Positions 51,137 to 64,000 of a DNA stretch of 64,000 nucleotides are shown here, one piece after another; the stretch's first letter is position 1, and each line of letters opens with the position of its first letter. Location of the stretch: positions 372,001-436,000 of the forward strand of contig JBAMDO010000016.1 of NCBI GenBank assembly GCA_037074765.1, given 5' to 3'. Below the pieces are notes generated by a model. The model saw only the letters and a list, made by a program, of their open reading frames with translations, was not told the DNA's origin and did not search any database. The translations under genes and the position numbers were made by a program. The stretch comes from Mansonella perstans. Taxonomy: Eukaryota; Nematoda; Chromadorea; Rhabditida; Onchocercidae.

Positions 51137-52739
51137 AATCGAAAATATGAGTGAAATTTATTCAGTTTTAAAAACAAAAAAAAAAAAGATGGAGGAACAT
51201 GGAAGTGACAAAAAAAAATGCAAATATTAGTAACTTTTTATATTTGCGTCATAAAAACAATGAAAGTCTTTTAACATTAATTTATCATTAGCCTATCACG
51301 ACGTCATTGTATTTCTTACACTAAATTTGCCAGTTCTCTTTTCTCTTTAATTAATTGCTTAAGCAAAAAAAGGGAACGAAACAATTAGAAAATGAAAGTA
51401 CAGAAGGAAAAAAAAATCAAACTAACACAACATATAAGCGATTTTCAAGCAATCTTTGCCATTATTTTTTAACAAATTATATAGTAAAAATAAATGTGCA
51501 ATTTTGCTCACATTTTATTGATACATTTATTTGCTAATTAATTAATTAATTAGTTGATTAGATAACTTGAAGTAAACTGCAATTCTATCTTACTTCAATT
51601 ACTTTTTCCCTTTTAATCTTTTTTTTTTCTCACAAATTATTCGAAATTATCATTGTGAAATGAATTTTTGAAATGAAAAAGAAAATTTATTACCTATAAG
51701 ATAGTCATAATTGCTTCTCACCTAAATGAGCTTTTTTTTTTTTTGCTTTTGTCAAAGAAATTAATTGCTAAAGCAAGTAATTCAATTACAGAAGGTAAGG
51801 TAAGGTGAGGTAAAATTAATGCATTATTGTAAAATGTATTGCCCAAAACTTTTCACACGTAACAATTTTGAACAAAATTGCTTCGTCGTTTTTTAATTTT
51901 TTTTCTCTCGCTTACATTATCATATAAATTTATAATCTTTGCATCTTTTTTTTATTCCTCTTTTCAAATATACTTTTTGTTACTGTCATGCTTTCGGTCT
52001 CTTTTTTTTTGTTGTTAACTTTTTTCTGTCGTCTGTCATCATCATCATCAGCATCATCAACCGTACTTTTTTTTTATTTTTCATATTTCAAAAGTTGTAC
52101 TTTCAAAAAATAATTGCATCATTTTTGTTTCGTCTACTTTTTGCCCTCCTCTCCTATTTCTCTTTCAACCATCATAGTTCTGATAGTTAAAATATCTCGT
52201 CGATTTTTGGTGTTTGCTTCTTTCTTTTTTTTTTTTTTTTTTTTAAATTAGAATTTGTTCGATAAGTTCGCAGTAATTTCAATCATAACATAGCAGTATG
52301 ATATTAGATTGTACAATGAAGAAACCTTAGCTAAAGATAAATGTAGTAGAATGGTTTTCAATTCGACTGATACAACTTTGTGCAGATGTTTCAATTCGAT
52401 TGAAATTTTGTTAAAAAATATGAAAGGACAATTATATTTCATTCTTCATTGAAAAAAACCATTTTCGTTCTTTTCATTTTCTGCAACATATAAAAGTTGC
52501 TTACTATAGATTGAAGTTTCCGTCATTTTTTATTTGAAACAAAAAAAAAAAAAAAAAAAAAAAGAAGGAACAAAACTATGAAATGATTGTCACATCTATC
52601 TTAAAGTCATTTCTAAAAATTTTTTCACAAAGATCATCTAGCTAACTGATTAATTTCTTATTTGAATTCATTGCTTTGCTTTTATTACTTTTCAGTGAAT
52701 TTCACTAAATATGCAAAGCTAATATTCGAATTTCAAATT

Positions 52740-52772
<33 letters not shown>

Positions 52773-53261
52773 GGAAATATTTTCATATTTATCAACTGGA
52801 TTTGGTTTAAAAAAAAGAAAAAAAAAACCGAAATACTTTTTTTAAATCAATTCAAATAATTCGAAATAGATGTAACTTTGTTAAGAATGGCTACAAAAAG
52901 TTCACATTCAAAATACAATGATTTTTTTCGTTAACAACAAACAATGAATATCTAATTAAATCTCAATATTTCATATGCCATTCAATCCATCCATTCATCC
53001 ATTATTTGTCCATTGTCCAGTTATCTGTCCAGCTTATGTCCATTTTGACCACCTGTCCTTTTGTCCATCTACACATACTTCTTCAAACAGAATAATTGCA
53101 ATATAAGCGATCGATATACATACACATATGTCTGCAAGCATGTATGTATGTAAAACATACATCGTCTGCATCTGTCTGTCTACCTGTCCGTCTGTCTGTC
53201 TTGCAAAAATTGTAGTGCAAAATGCGTGAAGTAAAAAAAAGGCGTTAAAAATGGAGGAAGG

Positions 53262-53307
53262 AGTGTGTATGTATGTGTGTATATGTGTGTACGTCTATAT
53301 GTATGTA

Positions 53308-53347
<40 letters not shown>

Positions 53348-53385
53348 TGTGTGTATGTGTGTGTGTGTATGTGTATGTGTATGTG
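53262..53385. repeat. (TG)n / (TATG)n microsatellite
   Basis: About 120 bp of alternating TG with interspersed TATG units, preceded at about 53165-53200 by TCTG repeats. Confidence 0.95.
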
Positions 53386-54032
53386 ATAGTGACATAACTC
53401 TTACAAAAGACAAAAATTATAATGACATTGAAGCAAATAAATGAAGCAATCATCAAAACTTTAATCTGATAGATTGCACGTCAAAATCTGATATCATACC
53501 TATTTGTGATAGTAATTAGGCCTTTCTAAAGGTAATAATCATTCAAATATATTCCCTAAAATCAATCATACCCTTTTATACAGCACATAACAACCAACCA
53601 ATAACCATTGTCGTCCCATTTTTCTCTTTTTCATTTTTTCCAGATGGAATGTGTAACATAATGCAAAGACAGATAATATGCCTACACAGAGACATAGGCC
53701 TTCCTTTTTGCTTGCATATATGTTTATGTGTATTCTGTGATGTCTGAATGAGATGGATAATCAGTCGGCATCTGAAAGAATTCAATTCATACTCGAATCT
53801 GTCCTGTTTCGTTTTGTTGGCATGGAGCTTTAATATAGGCCCGATGAAAAACAATTTTGTACTCATTCAAATAGCTTCAATTCAATTTTTTCACTGACAC
53901 AACAAGTCAGTAGTTATTTTAGCCAAGTAGTTTAGTTTCCCATTATGCTAGGCTTGTTTCTTCTTATCTTTTGAGTGTGATTAATTTAATTCCATGCTCA
54001 TCCATAAATTGCAATTGATTCTACTATTTCCT

Positions 54033-54051
54033 GATATATATATATATATAA
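54033..54051. repeat. (AT)n run
   Basis: Nine to ten AT dinucleotides. Confidence 0.9.
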
Positions 54052-57000
54052 ATAGTCTTGTTCTTCGCTACCACTTGCAACAATAAAGAATAAAGAAGAC
54101 AGCAAGCAATATTTGGACATGTGTTCTTCATTGGTAATGATGCTTTTGCTAGAGTTGTAGATCAGATCAAATCAAATCTTCAGGTTTTGTCATAGTTGTA
54201 AAATAACGCGGATGGATGGATACAAATTGATCTGATATAATTGATGCATTATTCATTATATTTCATCTGCAATTAATCACTAATAACCAATCTATCTTCA
54301 TTCTACATCATTATTTGACTCTTTTTGCTTCCTGGTATCCATTTATAGTTAATTACTCTGTACTTTCATTATTTACCTGAAGTAATTCTCTTTCTGTCTC
54401 TCTTTTATGTACCATCAATATTTGCATTATACAAAAATTATTGGGACTGCTTATTTCAAATGTAGAGATCATTATGCCCAAATATATCGATGTTAATTAA
54501 AGCAGGAACAGTGACACCAATAAAGATTTAAAATTCATACTTAGAGATATCAAAAGTTTCGAGAGATACTTTCTGAATAGTTGCTAGTTGTAGAAACGCC
54601 TTGCTTGCAGAAAATTGGTCGAAATAACTGAAGAATCAAAATGATTATCGGTAATAAAAGATCAGGTGAAAATAAAACAAAAACTTTGTTCTTTGATTCT
54701 TTAACTTTTTTGGAGCATTAGTAGTCTGATATGGTGGGCCACACAGACGTACTATCTTATATCAAAACTGTCTAGCATGTTGTTTCGAACAGAACCCTGA
54801 CATTTTGCTATCACCACAACTGTCCAAAGAAATTATCTTTAATTGATTGTAGTATTCCGGAAGAAATCTGTCTCTATAAGCAATGTCAGGTGAAGATTTT
54901 TGCTGTATCTTTTCAATTTCAAATATACTAAAGGAAGCTATATTGATGACAAGTGTAATGGTTTCTTCTGGAAGACTGTAATGATAATAAAATATTCAAC
55001 AGTTTTTTGTATTTCAATTCAATCACATTCAGCTGGATGTCATCTATACAAACCAATTTTCATCCTATGCTAGATGTAGCATTTTCGAAAAAACTGTTCC
55101 AAATGTATAAAATAACAGAGTAATAACTTTTGTTTCTGATAATATATGACCATTTACATAGCTTTTTCATCTTTCCATCTTTGCTTATCACAAAATGACC
55201 CACACTTGCCATTATTAGAGAGAATTAGCTTCAATAATTCCTCTTCTAGTCGGTCGTTTTCAACTTTCGATGACCCATCTCACATGTCTCATCTTCAAAA
55301 CTGTTCATCTTTCTCCTTCAAATTTTTTCAAACACACATTTGCTACATTACTTTAAGAAATTATTTCAAAGTAAATTGAAGAAAAAATTGCTGTAAAAAG
55401 TTATTGATACCTTTTTGTTACTTAAATTTTTATTTTACCGAGCTAGTATTATTTCATTTCAAATATCAAATTTATTAGGAATAAAAAAGTACACAAAATA
55501 GCATACAAATAATGTTTGTTTAGTAGCATATGCCAAGTACCAATCGTCGAATTTCTTTTTCTAAATTGGCGTTCTGCTACAAGAATAGCACAAATCTTCT
55601 TTCCATTTCATTTCTTTTTAAAATCTTTCTTGAACTCTTCTACTACAATATACGTCGTTATTTGAAACAATTGTGAGGATAACATTTTTTTAATTCAAAT
55701 CTTTCACTGACATCTTTTTTGTTTTTTTATTTTATCAAAATGTGTCCTTCTATTGATAATGCTGTTAAATATTTTTCCCTTTTCATTTTCACCGAACACC
55801 GCAGTAGAATTGAGAGATATCATTACGAGCTTTTCTTTTTCAAATATTCCATATTTGCTTCAGAGAAAGCAAAATGACAGAAACAATTCACTAGTAAACA
55901 ACTGTTTTCCCTATATTGTTTTTAATGTTATCAGAGCTTACTGAATTCATAGTTCAATTAAAAAGGGAAGAAATTATTGTTGAGAGATCCAAGGAGATGA
56001 AAAGGAAAACTCATTGGCAATGTGAACAGAAGAAAGCGTAGATTCTTTATCACAAATGTGAATTCAGAAGACACTCAAATTTCAGATAATTTTAGATTTT
56101 TTTTTCAAAACAAATGAAATGAAATACAATTTTGATTGTTAATGCACTAAATGTGGACTGCGGACGCTAGTTTCCACTTCGCTTCGCATTTGATCATCTA
56201 TATCGAGGTATGAAACTATTCCTTCGTTTCAAAATATAAATTTTTGGACTATCGCTCATTTACTTTATCTAAATCTTGGATTAGCTACTCCTTAATTTTT
56301 TTTCCGTCCGACTTAACGTAATCCGATCTGTCAAGTATTTCTATTGAACTGAAGCATTCGTATTTTTTTTGTCACTAAAAGTACTGTTGCCTAGTAATTC
56401 CAGGCTGATCTATTAATAAAGCAGTTCCTGGCTACTGCCCAAATACTCAATTAAACGACAATTTCATAAGCATACATAATTATATATTTCATCTACATGA
56501 AATTTAATCTTTCATTTGATAATGTAATGGTTCATTCATTTAAATTCAAAAGCAAGTTTTAAAAAAAGATATTCATTAAGTTAGCTAATTAGAGGATACA
56601 TCCACTAACAATATTAGTAGCATAAAGCTATAAACATGGCAGAAATGATTCCAGAAAAAAGTTCCTGTAGGTTACAATTAGATCCAGAAATCAACACATA
56701 TGATACCATATATGCCGTAATCGAATGCAATATAATATGCTCTTCTACCGTAATATCAATATCACAAGTTTATATGTAAGCTTAATCTAGAAAGCAATCA
56801 TATCAACAATATTTTCTCTTGCTCTCGCTTCTTAGAAGATTGTTATCCTGTTTTTTTGTTATCCGCGTAGTCGAGTTATCGTAATCCATAAACAGTGCAC
56901 TCTTATTAGACAGATTTATGATTATTCTAAGCAGTATTTAACTATGGTTACAGTTATTTAGCTATGGTTAATAATTGTAACTATGGTTACATTATTCATT

Positions 57001-57088
57001 TTACTTGCGCATAAAAAAGCAAGAGGAAAAAATCACCACCAGATATTAAGAAAGAAATTAATGATATAGTATCCAGAGAAAATTAAAT

Positions 57089-57162
57089 AATTTACCAAAT
57101 ATTTAATGATAGCTGATAGTTAATTAATTAATTTATCAAATATTTAATGATAGCTGATAGTT
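57089..57162. repeat. 33-bp direct duplication
   Basis: Copies 57089-57121 and 57130-57162 share AATATTTAATGATAGCTGAT and differ at one base near the start; AATTAATT separates them. Confidence 0.85.
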
Positions 57163-58587
57163 TTGGAAATTTTTTCAGTATGAATAAATAACGCTATCTT
57201 ATTAAGTCAAATTATAGCAGGAAGAAAAGAAGGAAATTAGAACTCGAAATTGCTTTGAAAAGTTCAGTGATGAAAGTAGCAAAAAAATTCTAAAAACTTG
57301 TTTTCTTCTTTCATTTTTGTTCAAAAACTTTCTCAAATTCATTTCTTGCCAATCTAATCATCTCTTTCCTTCATCTAATTACATCTTCCCTCTTGTAGCT
57401 CTTAGTTAGAAAATCAAGAAGTTTGATAATGAATTGTTGGAATACTTACTAAGTTCGTTACAGTAATCAGGTATTCGTTAAATGTCTTGCGACTTTATTC
57501 TATGCCTCTATTGTTAAAAGAAAATGAATCACCCATAACTGTATTAGTAAAATAAAACAAGCTAATTCAGACAATTTTTCTTCACAGATATATCCTTTGT
57601 GATAATCAATAACTTATCATAGTATTTGTATTACTGTTATAGTTAATAACAGCTAAATTTACATTCATTATTTTACAGAATAGTTTTTGCATCATTATTC
57701 CTGCAAATAATTTATAAATTTTTCTGATTATCAAACAAATATTCATTCTTTTATGTCACATTGGTGACATTCCCGACTTCATATGACATTTTTAGTTATA
57801 GTAGTTAAAGAAAGAATGGTATTAGAATTGTAAGGGAGATGGAGTCATTTGGGTAAAGCAAGGTAAAATTTTAACTTTATGGATGATTTTGTTAATCATA
57901 AAATCTTAGCTATTATTTAAATTCATAGGCCAGTTTATTAAGATTGTAATAACTTGAAAATAATTTTAATTTTATGGATGATTAACTTTAGGATGAAAAG
58001 AGAGACAGAGAGCGAAAAAAAAGAAATTCTGAATTGCTTATTGTATAAAATTTTGGGAAGCTAGCAATGTCTCATTAACGAAATTACCTTTTATTTTATT
58101 AATGTTTTCATCCATTTTATTTTCACACAGTTAAAGCGGTAAAAGAAGAAGAGTGTTACGGATTATCAGTGAGAAATGAAAAGACATTTACCTGGTAATA
58201 AAATCTCTCAAAAAGAGTCTCATTTCAAGCGTAACTTTCATGAAAGCATTTCAAAAAAAAAGAAAAAAAAAAAAAAAAAAAACGCATTTAAAAGTACGAA
58301 AAGATGAGAGCAAACTGTCTGCACAGCACATTTATCAAAATGTAATAAAATTGATTTTAGATATACAACGTTAACTTTAAAGTTGCTAATGTCAACTTTA
58401 AATGTCTCCTCGATGTTTTCTCTTTTCTTTTTATCATTTACTTGCTATATAGAAAAAGGTACACTTATATATATTTTTATTTGGAAAAGAAAATAAATCC
58501 TTTATCTGGATAAGAATGTCCTTCATTATCCATACAATTCAAATAAGGAAAAGGCCCACTTCCTCTCTTCTATAAATAGGTATAAAA

Positions 58588-58640
58588 CACGTATATATAT
58601 ATATATATATACATATATAAATTATATATATATATATATC
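58588..58640. repeat. (AT)n block
   Basis: Two long TA runs separated by a short CATATATAAATT spacer. Confidence 0.9.
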
Positions 58641-58767
58641 GATACTTTGCACATTCGAGCTTTTCTCACCCATACTTTTTGACTAAGCAGTTACTAATTA
58701 CTAAGCAGCTGTAACTTGGCAGTGTCAGATTAATTAACAACTCTGATGACTGATGAACTTACTAAAC

Positions 58768-58822
58768 ATATTACCTACTCACTATGTATATATATATTGA
58801 GTAGGTAATATTGAGTAGGTAA
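58768..58822. repeat. Inverted and direct repeat around a TA run
   Basis: ATATTACCTACTCA at 58768-58781 is the exact reverse complement of 58798-58811. The right arm TGAGTAGGTAA is then repeated directly at about 58812-58822. The spacer is TA-rich, so a hairpin or cruciform is possible. Confidence 0.85.
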
Positions 58823-59833
58823 AAGAAGAGTGTATATATATATATGTATATATATATATCCCGTAATTTCAACACTCCAAAGCGTATTTCACGACAACGA
58901 AATATATGCTTGTTATCGTTATCACTATTCATCATATGTAAAATGATATCAATATCTACTCTTCACTTATAGATATGATCTCTATCAAGATTTAGTAAAT
59001 TTTTATGGATATAAAACTAATAAAAAAATTAATTGTAGCTAAAGAAACAGTAGTGATCACTGCAACTAGATGAATGCATCTGAGATATTAGCAGTGAGTA
59101 ATGATTTGGATAAAATTGAATCTCTCAGGATAGCTATAAATTATCCGGAAATGTTTCAATGAATGAAAATTAAAATAGCCATAATATTAAAATAATTTAA
59201 ATTCTTTCTATAAGAACATTTCTTATTGATTCATAATTAATAAACTAAATCGTATTAACTAAACCGAACTTATCTTCTCTTTCAGAATAATGAATGAAAC
59301 GACTTTCTTTTACAAACAAAAAAAAGAATCATTCCAGTGAATTTATATCTTATCTATCTAAATGTATAATATAATTAGTTCATCAGTTGTCTTTTCAAAT
59401 AAAATTGAATTAAACAAAATCTATTCATTTCAAATCTCATCGCTAAAAATATTTCACCCATTTTATTCATTACAATATCTTTACGACAATATGATTTATT
59501 TATCTGCAAAAAAAAAAGAAAAAAAAAAAAAACAGATGGAAATAATGATATATCCATTGGAACATTTTTTCCCATTCTTCTCTTGTCTACTTTATTGGAA
59601 AAAATTTCAGTAGTAGAGGGTAGTTATGGATGAATATATTGATGTTACTCTGATAATTGTTGCATTTTATAAAAATTTTAATTTAACTTTTACCCTTTCT
59701 ATATTAAGCATGAAAGGAAAATAAATAAAAACTTTTTGATGAAAATGTGCAACATTTTTTCCCTCATTTCTGCTTTTCAACCAACTATTTCTTGTGCTAC
59801 TACAATGCTAGGCATTTTTCTTATTGCAACCAC

Positions 59834-59913
59834 ACGTGTGTGTGTGTGTGTTGTATGTGTGTGTGTGTGTGTGTATGTGTGTGTGTGTGTATGTGTGTGT
59901 ATGTGTCTGTGTA
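59834..59913. repeat. (TG)n microsatellite
   Basis: About 80 bp of TG units with TATG interruptions. Confidence 0.95.
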
Positions 59914-61944
59914 TTAATAATACGTAGTGCGGATGCACTATGGAAAAAGGTGTATCGATAAGAAGAGAGAGAAGCAAATACCACCAAGAACGATCACTGT
60001 GAGAAAAACTTTTCTCATTTTTTTTTTTTTTTTTGGAAATTCTAAACTTTTCATTTCTCATCATAAGTTACACTATTTTTTAATTCTTACACACTTTCTC
60101 TTACTTCTCAGGTTGCAGGTTATTCCAGAAATATTTTGCTCTGTCACAAATATTTTTTGCAAAAGTAACGAATGAAAAGTTCAGTAGCAGCTACTAAACT
60201 TTTCATTACTCATATATACTCATCCATCTTCTTTTCAAGTAATTGATTAATATTACCTTCAATACCTTTTCTGTTTCATATTTATTCATGCTTGTCACAA
60301 GAATGTCGCAATTTCTTCTTGCAAATATTTAATGTTATTTTAAAAATTCTTTTTTATCCATAAAAAACTTGTTTGCTGCAAGAGAATAATTTCTTGTAAT
60401 AGTTAAAACTTTTTTTATTTTATGTACGAGTATGTATACCAATCAGTTCTTGCTATTTCATTTAAATATTTAAATAAATGCATACCCTTAGAATGAAAAT
60501 GATCCAAAATCCAATGTTTCATGATCTGTCAATAAGAGTTTTGGAAAAAAGCTAACGGGCAATACTAATATTTACTCATCTGAAAGTTTGTGTCGAAATA
60601 GATTGTCCTTAATATTTGAATTTGTTGATCTGATGACAAGATAAACTTATGATATAGCAAGATAATCCAATAGGTTACGTAGATTTACCTTTATAAGCAA
60701 TAATTGATTTGATAATAATACCGTGACAAGGATAATCAGCAAGGAGAATTCCCGATATTCGAGATAGATATTCAGCCGTGGGTGTCAGAAAATGATTTAT
60801 ATCACAGGTATATTTGAGGGGAGAAACTACATGAGGCCAATCAGTAGGTTACATAAATGCCATATTATTTGATATTCAAGCTTTTCAGAGAAATTTTTCT
60901 TTATGGTACTAAGTTGGAACAAATGAAATTCCGAACTTTTTTCTACGGAATTTTTTTACAAATTAATCTTGATTTTTATAAAATTAATAAACAATTTTTT
61001 TTTATATTTCCAACGTTTTATCTCAGCTTTAAAATTTTCAAATATCGCATAAAGAGTAAATCGAATCAGCCAATGTACAATTTATAGCTTTTGCATCGAG
61101 ACCTGATTTATTCCAGTTTGCATTCTTTCCAATTTCTCAATTCATCAATTTTTTTTCTTTTTTTTTTTTTTTGCTCGAATATGCACACTTTTTGACGCAA
61201 TGACATTGCACAAATGTATCTATATGGCTTGCCAGCTGAAAATATAACATTTGTGCATGAGTAAATATAAAGTAAAGGAAAAACCTCTTTGCATCATCTG
61301 TAAATATTAAATGAACATTAATACCTATTTGAAATATATCTGCAAATGTAAGACTTGTCCATCTAACGCTCAAATCGAAATGTAACTGCTCAGTCGGATT
61401 GAATTGGAAGATTTAGTAATGTATAAGTGGATATTATACTGTGAACTTTTTGTAGAAGATCCATGATGTAGTCTTGTGTAATATACAGATATCAGACCAA
61501 TGAGAGAAGTAAAAGTAAAATTTTAAAATTCATTGCCAAATATATTAAATATATTGTTAATCTTCCGTCAATTCTTTATTCTTACATTAGATTTGTTTTT
61601 TTTTTTTTTGATTTTAGAATTTATATTATTTTTTATACCTAACTTATTATATAAGTACTCAATGTAACTCCTAAAGTTTGTCTATAAGAAAGATCAAAAA
61701 AAAAAAAAAAAAAAAAAAGATGATAAAGGTATCATATTTGTTTGCTAGGAAAAAAACAGCAAAGTCTTGTAAATTTTTATTAGCAATAATTAACGACTAG
61801 TTTTAATGTGTACATTATAAACAATAGATACGACAAGGTTGTTAAAGTTTTTTTTTTTTTTTTTTAAAAAATCAAACAATTTGTAAGAAATTAATGGCTC
61901 TAAAAAGTTAATTAATATTGAATTTAGAGCAATAGTGATTAAAA

Positions 61945-62137
61945 ATGAATTTCAAGTTTGATTTCAGCCAGACACACGCATACGGAAAAGAAAAAAGCGG
62001 GAAGGATGATGATGCAGTGGTTGAGAGGAACACTACTGATACTGATAAGAGTTATATCATTTTTCTTCCTCATTCAAATACAAAAATTCCAATATTGATA
62101 ATTAAACTACTAGGATTTCCTTTAAGCGAGAATGAAT
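61945..62137 (+). CDS. Putative isolated exon
   Basis: An ATG at 61945 opens a frame of 64 codons with varied, hydrophilic-then-hydrophobic composition (HAYGKEKSGKDDD, then IPILIIKLLGFPL). It runs to a strong GTAAGT donor after 62137. An alternative entry is the GATTTCAG acceptor at about 61960-61967. Splicing to the next AG sites upstream of 62947 does not keep a frame that I can follow. No family was recognised. Confidence 0.25.
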
Positions 62138-62946
62138 GTAAGTATTGTATTTCTAGAATTTCTCATATCTAGTACCATTTCTCTTGTTGTTTTAGGAAGA
62201 AATGGCTAATAATTGTTTCTCAAAACTTAAATAAACTTGAATAAATCTTTTGCATGTGCATTCTTTTTACGTTATATAATGTCATGCATGACACGTGTAT
62301 TCACGTATATGTGAACAAATATAAATACATGTGCCACGCTTAAACAAATAAAACAGTCACTGAAATCATCATTCCGTGAATGTTAAAACACCACATGAAG
62401 GAATTTCAAATTCAATAGTTCGGCCAGCCATTTTGTAAGAAGGCAAAACGGCTCGGCCTCTAAGATTTATTTCTACCATTCATATGGGCTTTTTTTGATT
62501 GAATAAATTTGATGCTATAGAAAGGATTGGATAAAAAGTTTTTTTGTGGTACTTTTACTTTTAATTTTTATTTAAATGAGTTTAATTTGGATAAAGTAAG
62601 CTTGATTGATTAATATTAAATCAGAAAAAAATTTAATATAGAGAACATCTGGTACTTCCTGAATGATTAACGTCGTTTCTAAATGACGTAAAATAGATTG
62701 AGTTTTTTTTTTTTTTTGGAAATTGTCTAGTTGGATTATTGATTGGCTGATATGCAATTAATTTTGCGTTTTTTCTAGCATATTCATTTATTTGAATGAA
62801 TTTAATCTTATTTGAATCACAAAATTGAAACTTTATAATTGTATTATTGCAGAATTTGTAGTGAAAATAATAGCTGAAAGGAAAAGTGGACAAACGTTAT
62901 ATTGGGGCCAAAACAATAGTTGTACGATCGTTTCTATGCAATTTCT

Positions 62947-64000
62947 ATGAATGGTGCGCCAGGGGGTTCTCGGCAGTCGCAGAAAGCACCACCGGAAGGC
63001 GGTCCAATCCGCCAACCTGCTACTACTCGTGCCCCTACACAGCCTGCTGTATCGGTGGCTATTTTTTCGCAACCGATTGAAGCTGGTCCAAGCTGTCAGG
63101 TCTTTTTATAATCTTTAATTAGGGATAAGAATTACCTTCAGTTTTTTTTTTTCCCAATCTTTTCATATGTATGATTTCAGCCCAGCACGTCATCGCAGGC
63201 ATTTCCTAGTATCGTACAACAATCAGCCACTCTGAGGGAATCATTTCCTATGCTACATTCACTCGCTATTCAGCATCCGTTGAATTGTCCACCACAGTTT
63301 GAAATGCAGGTTGGGTTACATGCCACACTTGAAGTTGATTGTTTGAATTGGTGTGCTAAGTGGTTTTAAATACGAATTCTGCATTAGCAAGCAGTGGATG
63401 TCTATATAATTTTGTACATTTCGTATGTATTATTTTGAATAACATCTTCAGTATATTGATGCAGTAATTTGAAATTTCACTGGTAATATTGTCAGCTCGT
63501 CTGATAAAATATAAGATTAAATGACCGCTTCACATTTCATTAACCCTTGATTTTTTCTGATTTTTTCTTTTTTCGATGTTATTAGAAAGTTTTTTCTCTC
63601 ACTTGAAATGATTTTGAACAGAGTAGACATGTGAGTTATATTTTTTTTTATTGCCACGTTTTGGTTTTTTTAAGATGTCCTCAGCTTCGAAAAATATCTT
63701 GCAGTTTCTTCACTGCTTTCTACCCCTCTTCTATTCTTCGAGTTTCTAGAAGAACTGTCGCAGCTGAGGCTTCTACATTGAATGGTCGTTCGATTGCAGC
63801 ATCTGAATTATTGCTATCCACATTTGTTTCATTTCAAATCCATTATAAAGTATTAGTTCTTGGCACAGTTGATTTTTTAGAATTTATTCAAATACCTATT
63901 GTAGCTACTGCAGTCCGCCTCCTCACAAGTTGCTGCTGGGTTGCGCTACTCTCAGCCATCAACGAGCCAGCAACCGCTATCTAGAACAAATATAACATTG
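62947..64000 (+). CDS. Pro/Ser/Gln-rich protein, 5' part, runs off the window
   Basis: Three exons in phase 0: 62947-63099, 63181-63309 and 63914 to the window end. The start MNGAPGGSRQSQKAPPEGG is followed by low-complexity Pro, Gln, Thr and Ser-rich sequence (QPATTRAPTQPAV) and a short more ordered patch (LRESFPMLHSLAIQHPL). The third exon continues SASSQVAAGLRYSQPSTSQQ and is still open at base 64000. Such disordered N-termini are typical of RNA-binding or translation-factor scaffolds, but I cannot name the protein. Local GC content is higher than in the surrounding DNA, which supports real coding. A further open frame inside the second intron (63631-63840) does not join in phase and was left out. 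Confidence 0.6.

Larger units (their letters stand above)
51133..62946. other. Gene-poor, simple-repeat-rich region
   Basis: Nearly 12 kb in which I can support no complete gene. It contains long A and T homopolymers (for example 52541-52563, 52746-52772, 58252-58282, 61696-61718), two large (TG)n blocks, several (AT)n runs, a TCTG/TCCA-rich patch at about 52980-53200, and small tandem and inverted repeats. The His/Thr-rich open frames here are translations of the TG repeats. One exon-like frame at 61945-62137 is listed separately. It may hold long regulatory sequence or introns for the gene starting near 62947. Confidence 0.5.

Noticed and set aside
53180..53413. Minus-strand open frame rich in His and Thr
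   Set aside because: It is a translation of the (TG)n microsatellite, with no splice or family support.
59736..60064. Open frames on both strands around 59.8-60.0 kb
   Set aside because: Translations of a second (TG)n repeat and A/T homopolymers.
1..64000. tRNA, rRNA, CRISPR arrays, riboswitches, intact transposons
   Set aside because: Looked for by eye; no cloverleaf with conserved boxes, no spaced repeat array, and no transposase or TIR pair was found. Structured RNAs could still be missed without a covariance search.

Overview
This is a eukaryotic nuclear window: AT-rich, with short exons split by many introns. Acceptors are mostly TTTCAG-like, and several start codons lie 2-30 bases after an acceptor-like site, as expected for spliced-leader trans-splicing in nematodes. 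A relic that looks like Wolbachia DNA in one intron points to a filarial-type (clade III) nematode. That placement is an inference; the species was not identified.

Layout. 1-4.3 kb: a small secreted cysteine-rich protein (+, 1411-2539) and a weaker second secreted-protein candidate starting at 3521. 6.06-10.72 kb (-): DNA topoisomerase I, 16 exons, 745 residues. 13.31-16.68 kb (+): a 465-residue Ser-rich protein I do not recognise, whose sixth intron holds the bacterial relic. 18.13-20.05 kb (+): a seven-helix PAQR protein of the MMD type. 24.57-26.02 kb (+): a TNFAIP8/TIPE-family protein. 28.34-33.98 kb (+): exocyst subunit EXOC7/Exo70. 34.96-40.05 kb (-): RING-CH ubiquitin ligase MARCH6/Doa10, tail to tail with EXOC7. 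41.54-51.13 kb (+): a 23-exon homologue of VIRMA/virilizer, the m6A-writer scaffold, lacking the usual N-terminal domain. 51.1-62.9 kb: a gene-poor stretch rich in homopolymers, (TG)n and (AT)n repeats. 62.95 kb to the end (+): the 5' part of a Pro/Ser/Gln-rich protein that runs off the window.

The genes are mostly housekeeping and act separately: DNA topology, secretion, ER protein quality control, lipid or immune signalling, RNA modification. Nothing suggests an operon, since intergenic gaps are 1-4 kb or larger. Most gene models rest on exon phases that fit across every junction and on family motifs recalled from known proteins; no alignment or RNA evidence was available.

Most notable: (1) a Wolbachia-type palindrome plus a heme-exporter-like ABC ATPase fragment inside an intron; (2) four introns that only work as GC-AG, out of about 84 modelled; (3) a virilizer homologue in a nematode, without room for its vir_N domain; (4) a possible alternative last exon of EXOC7.
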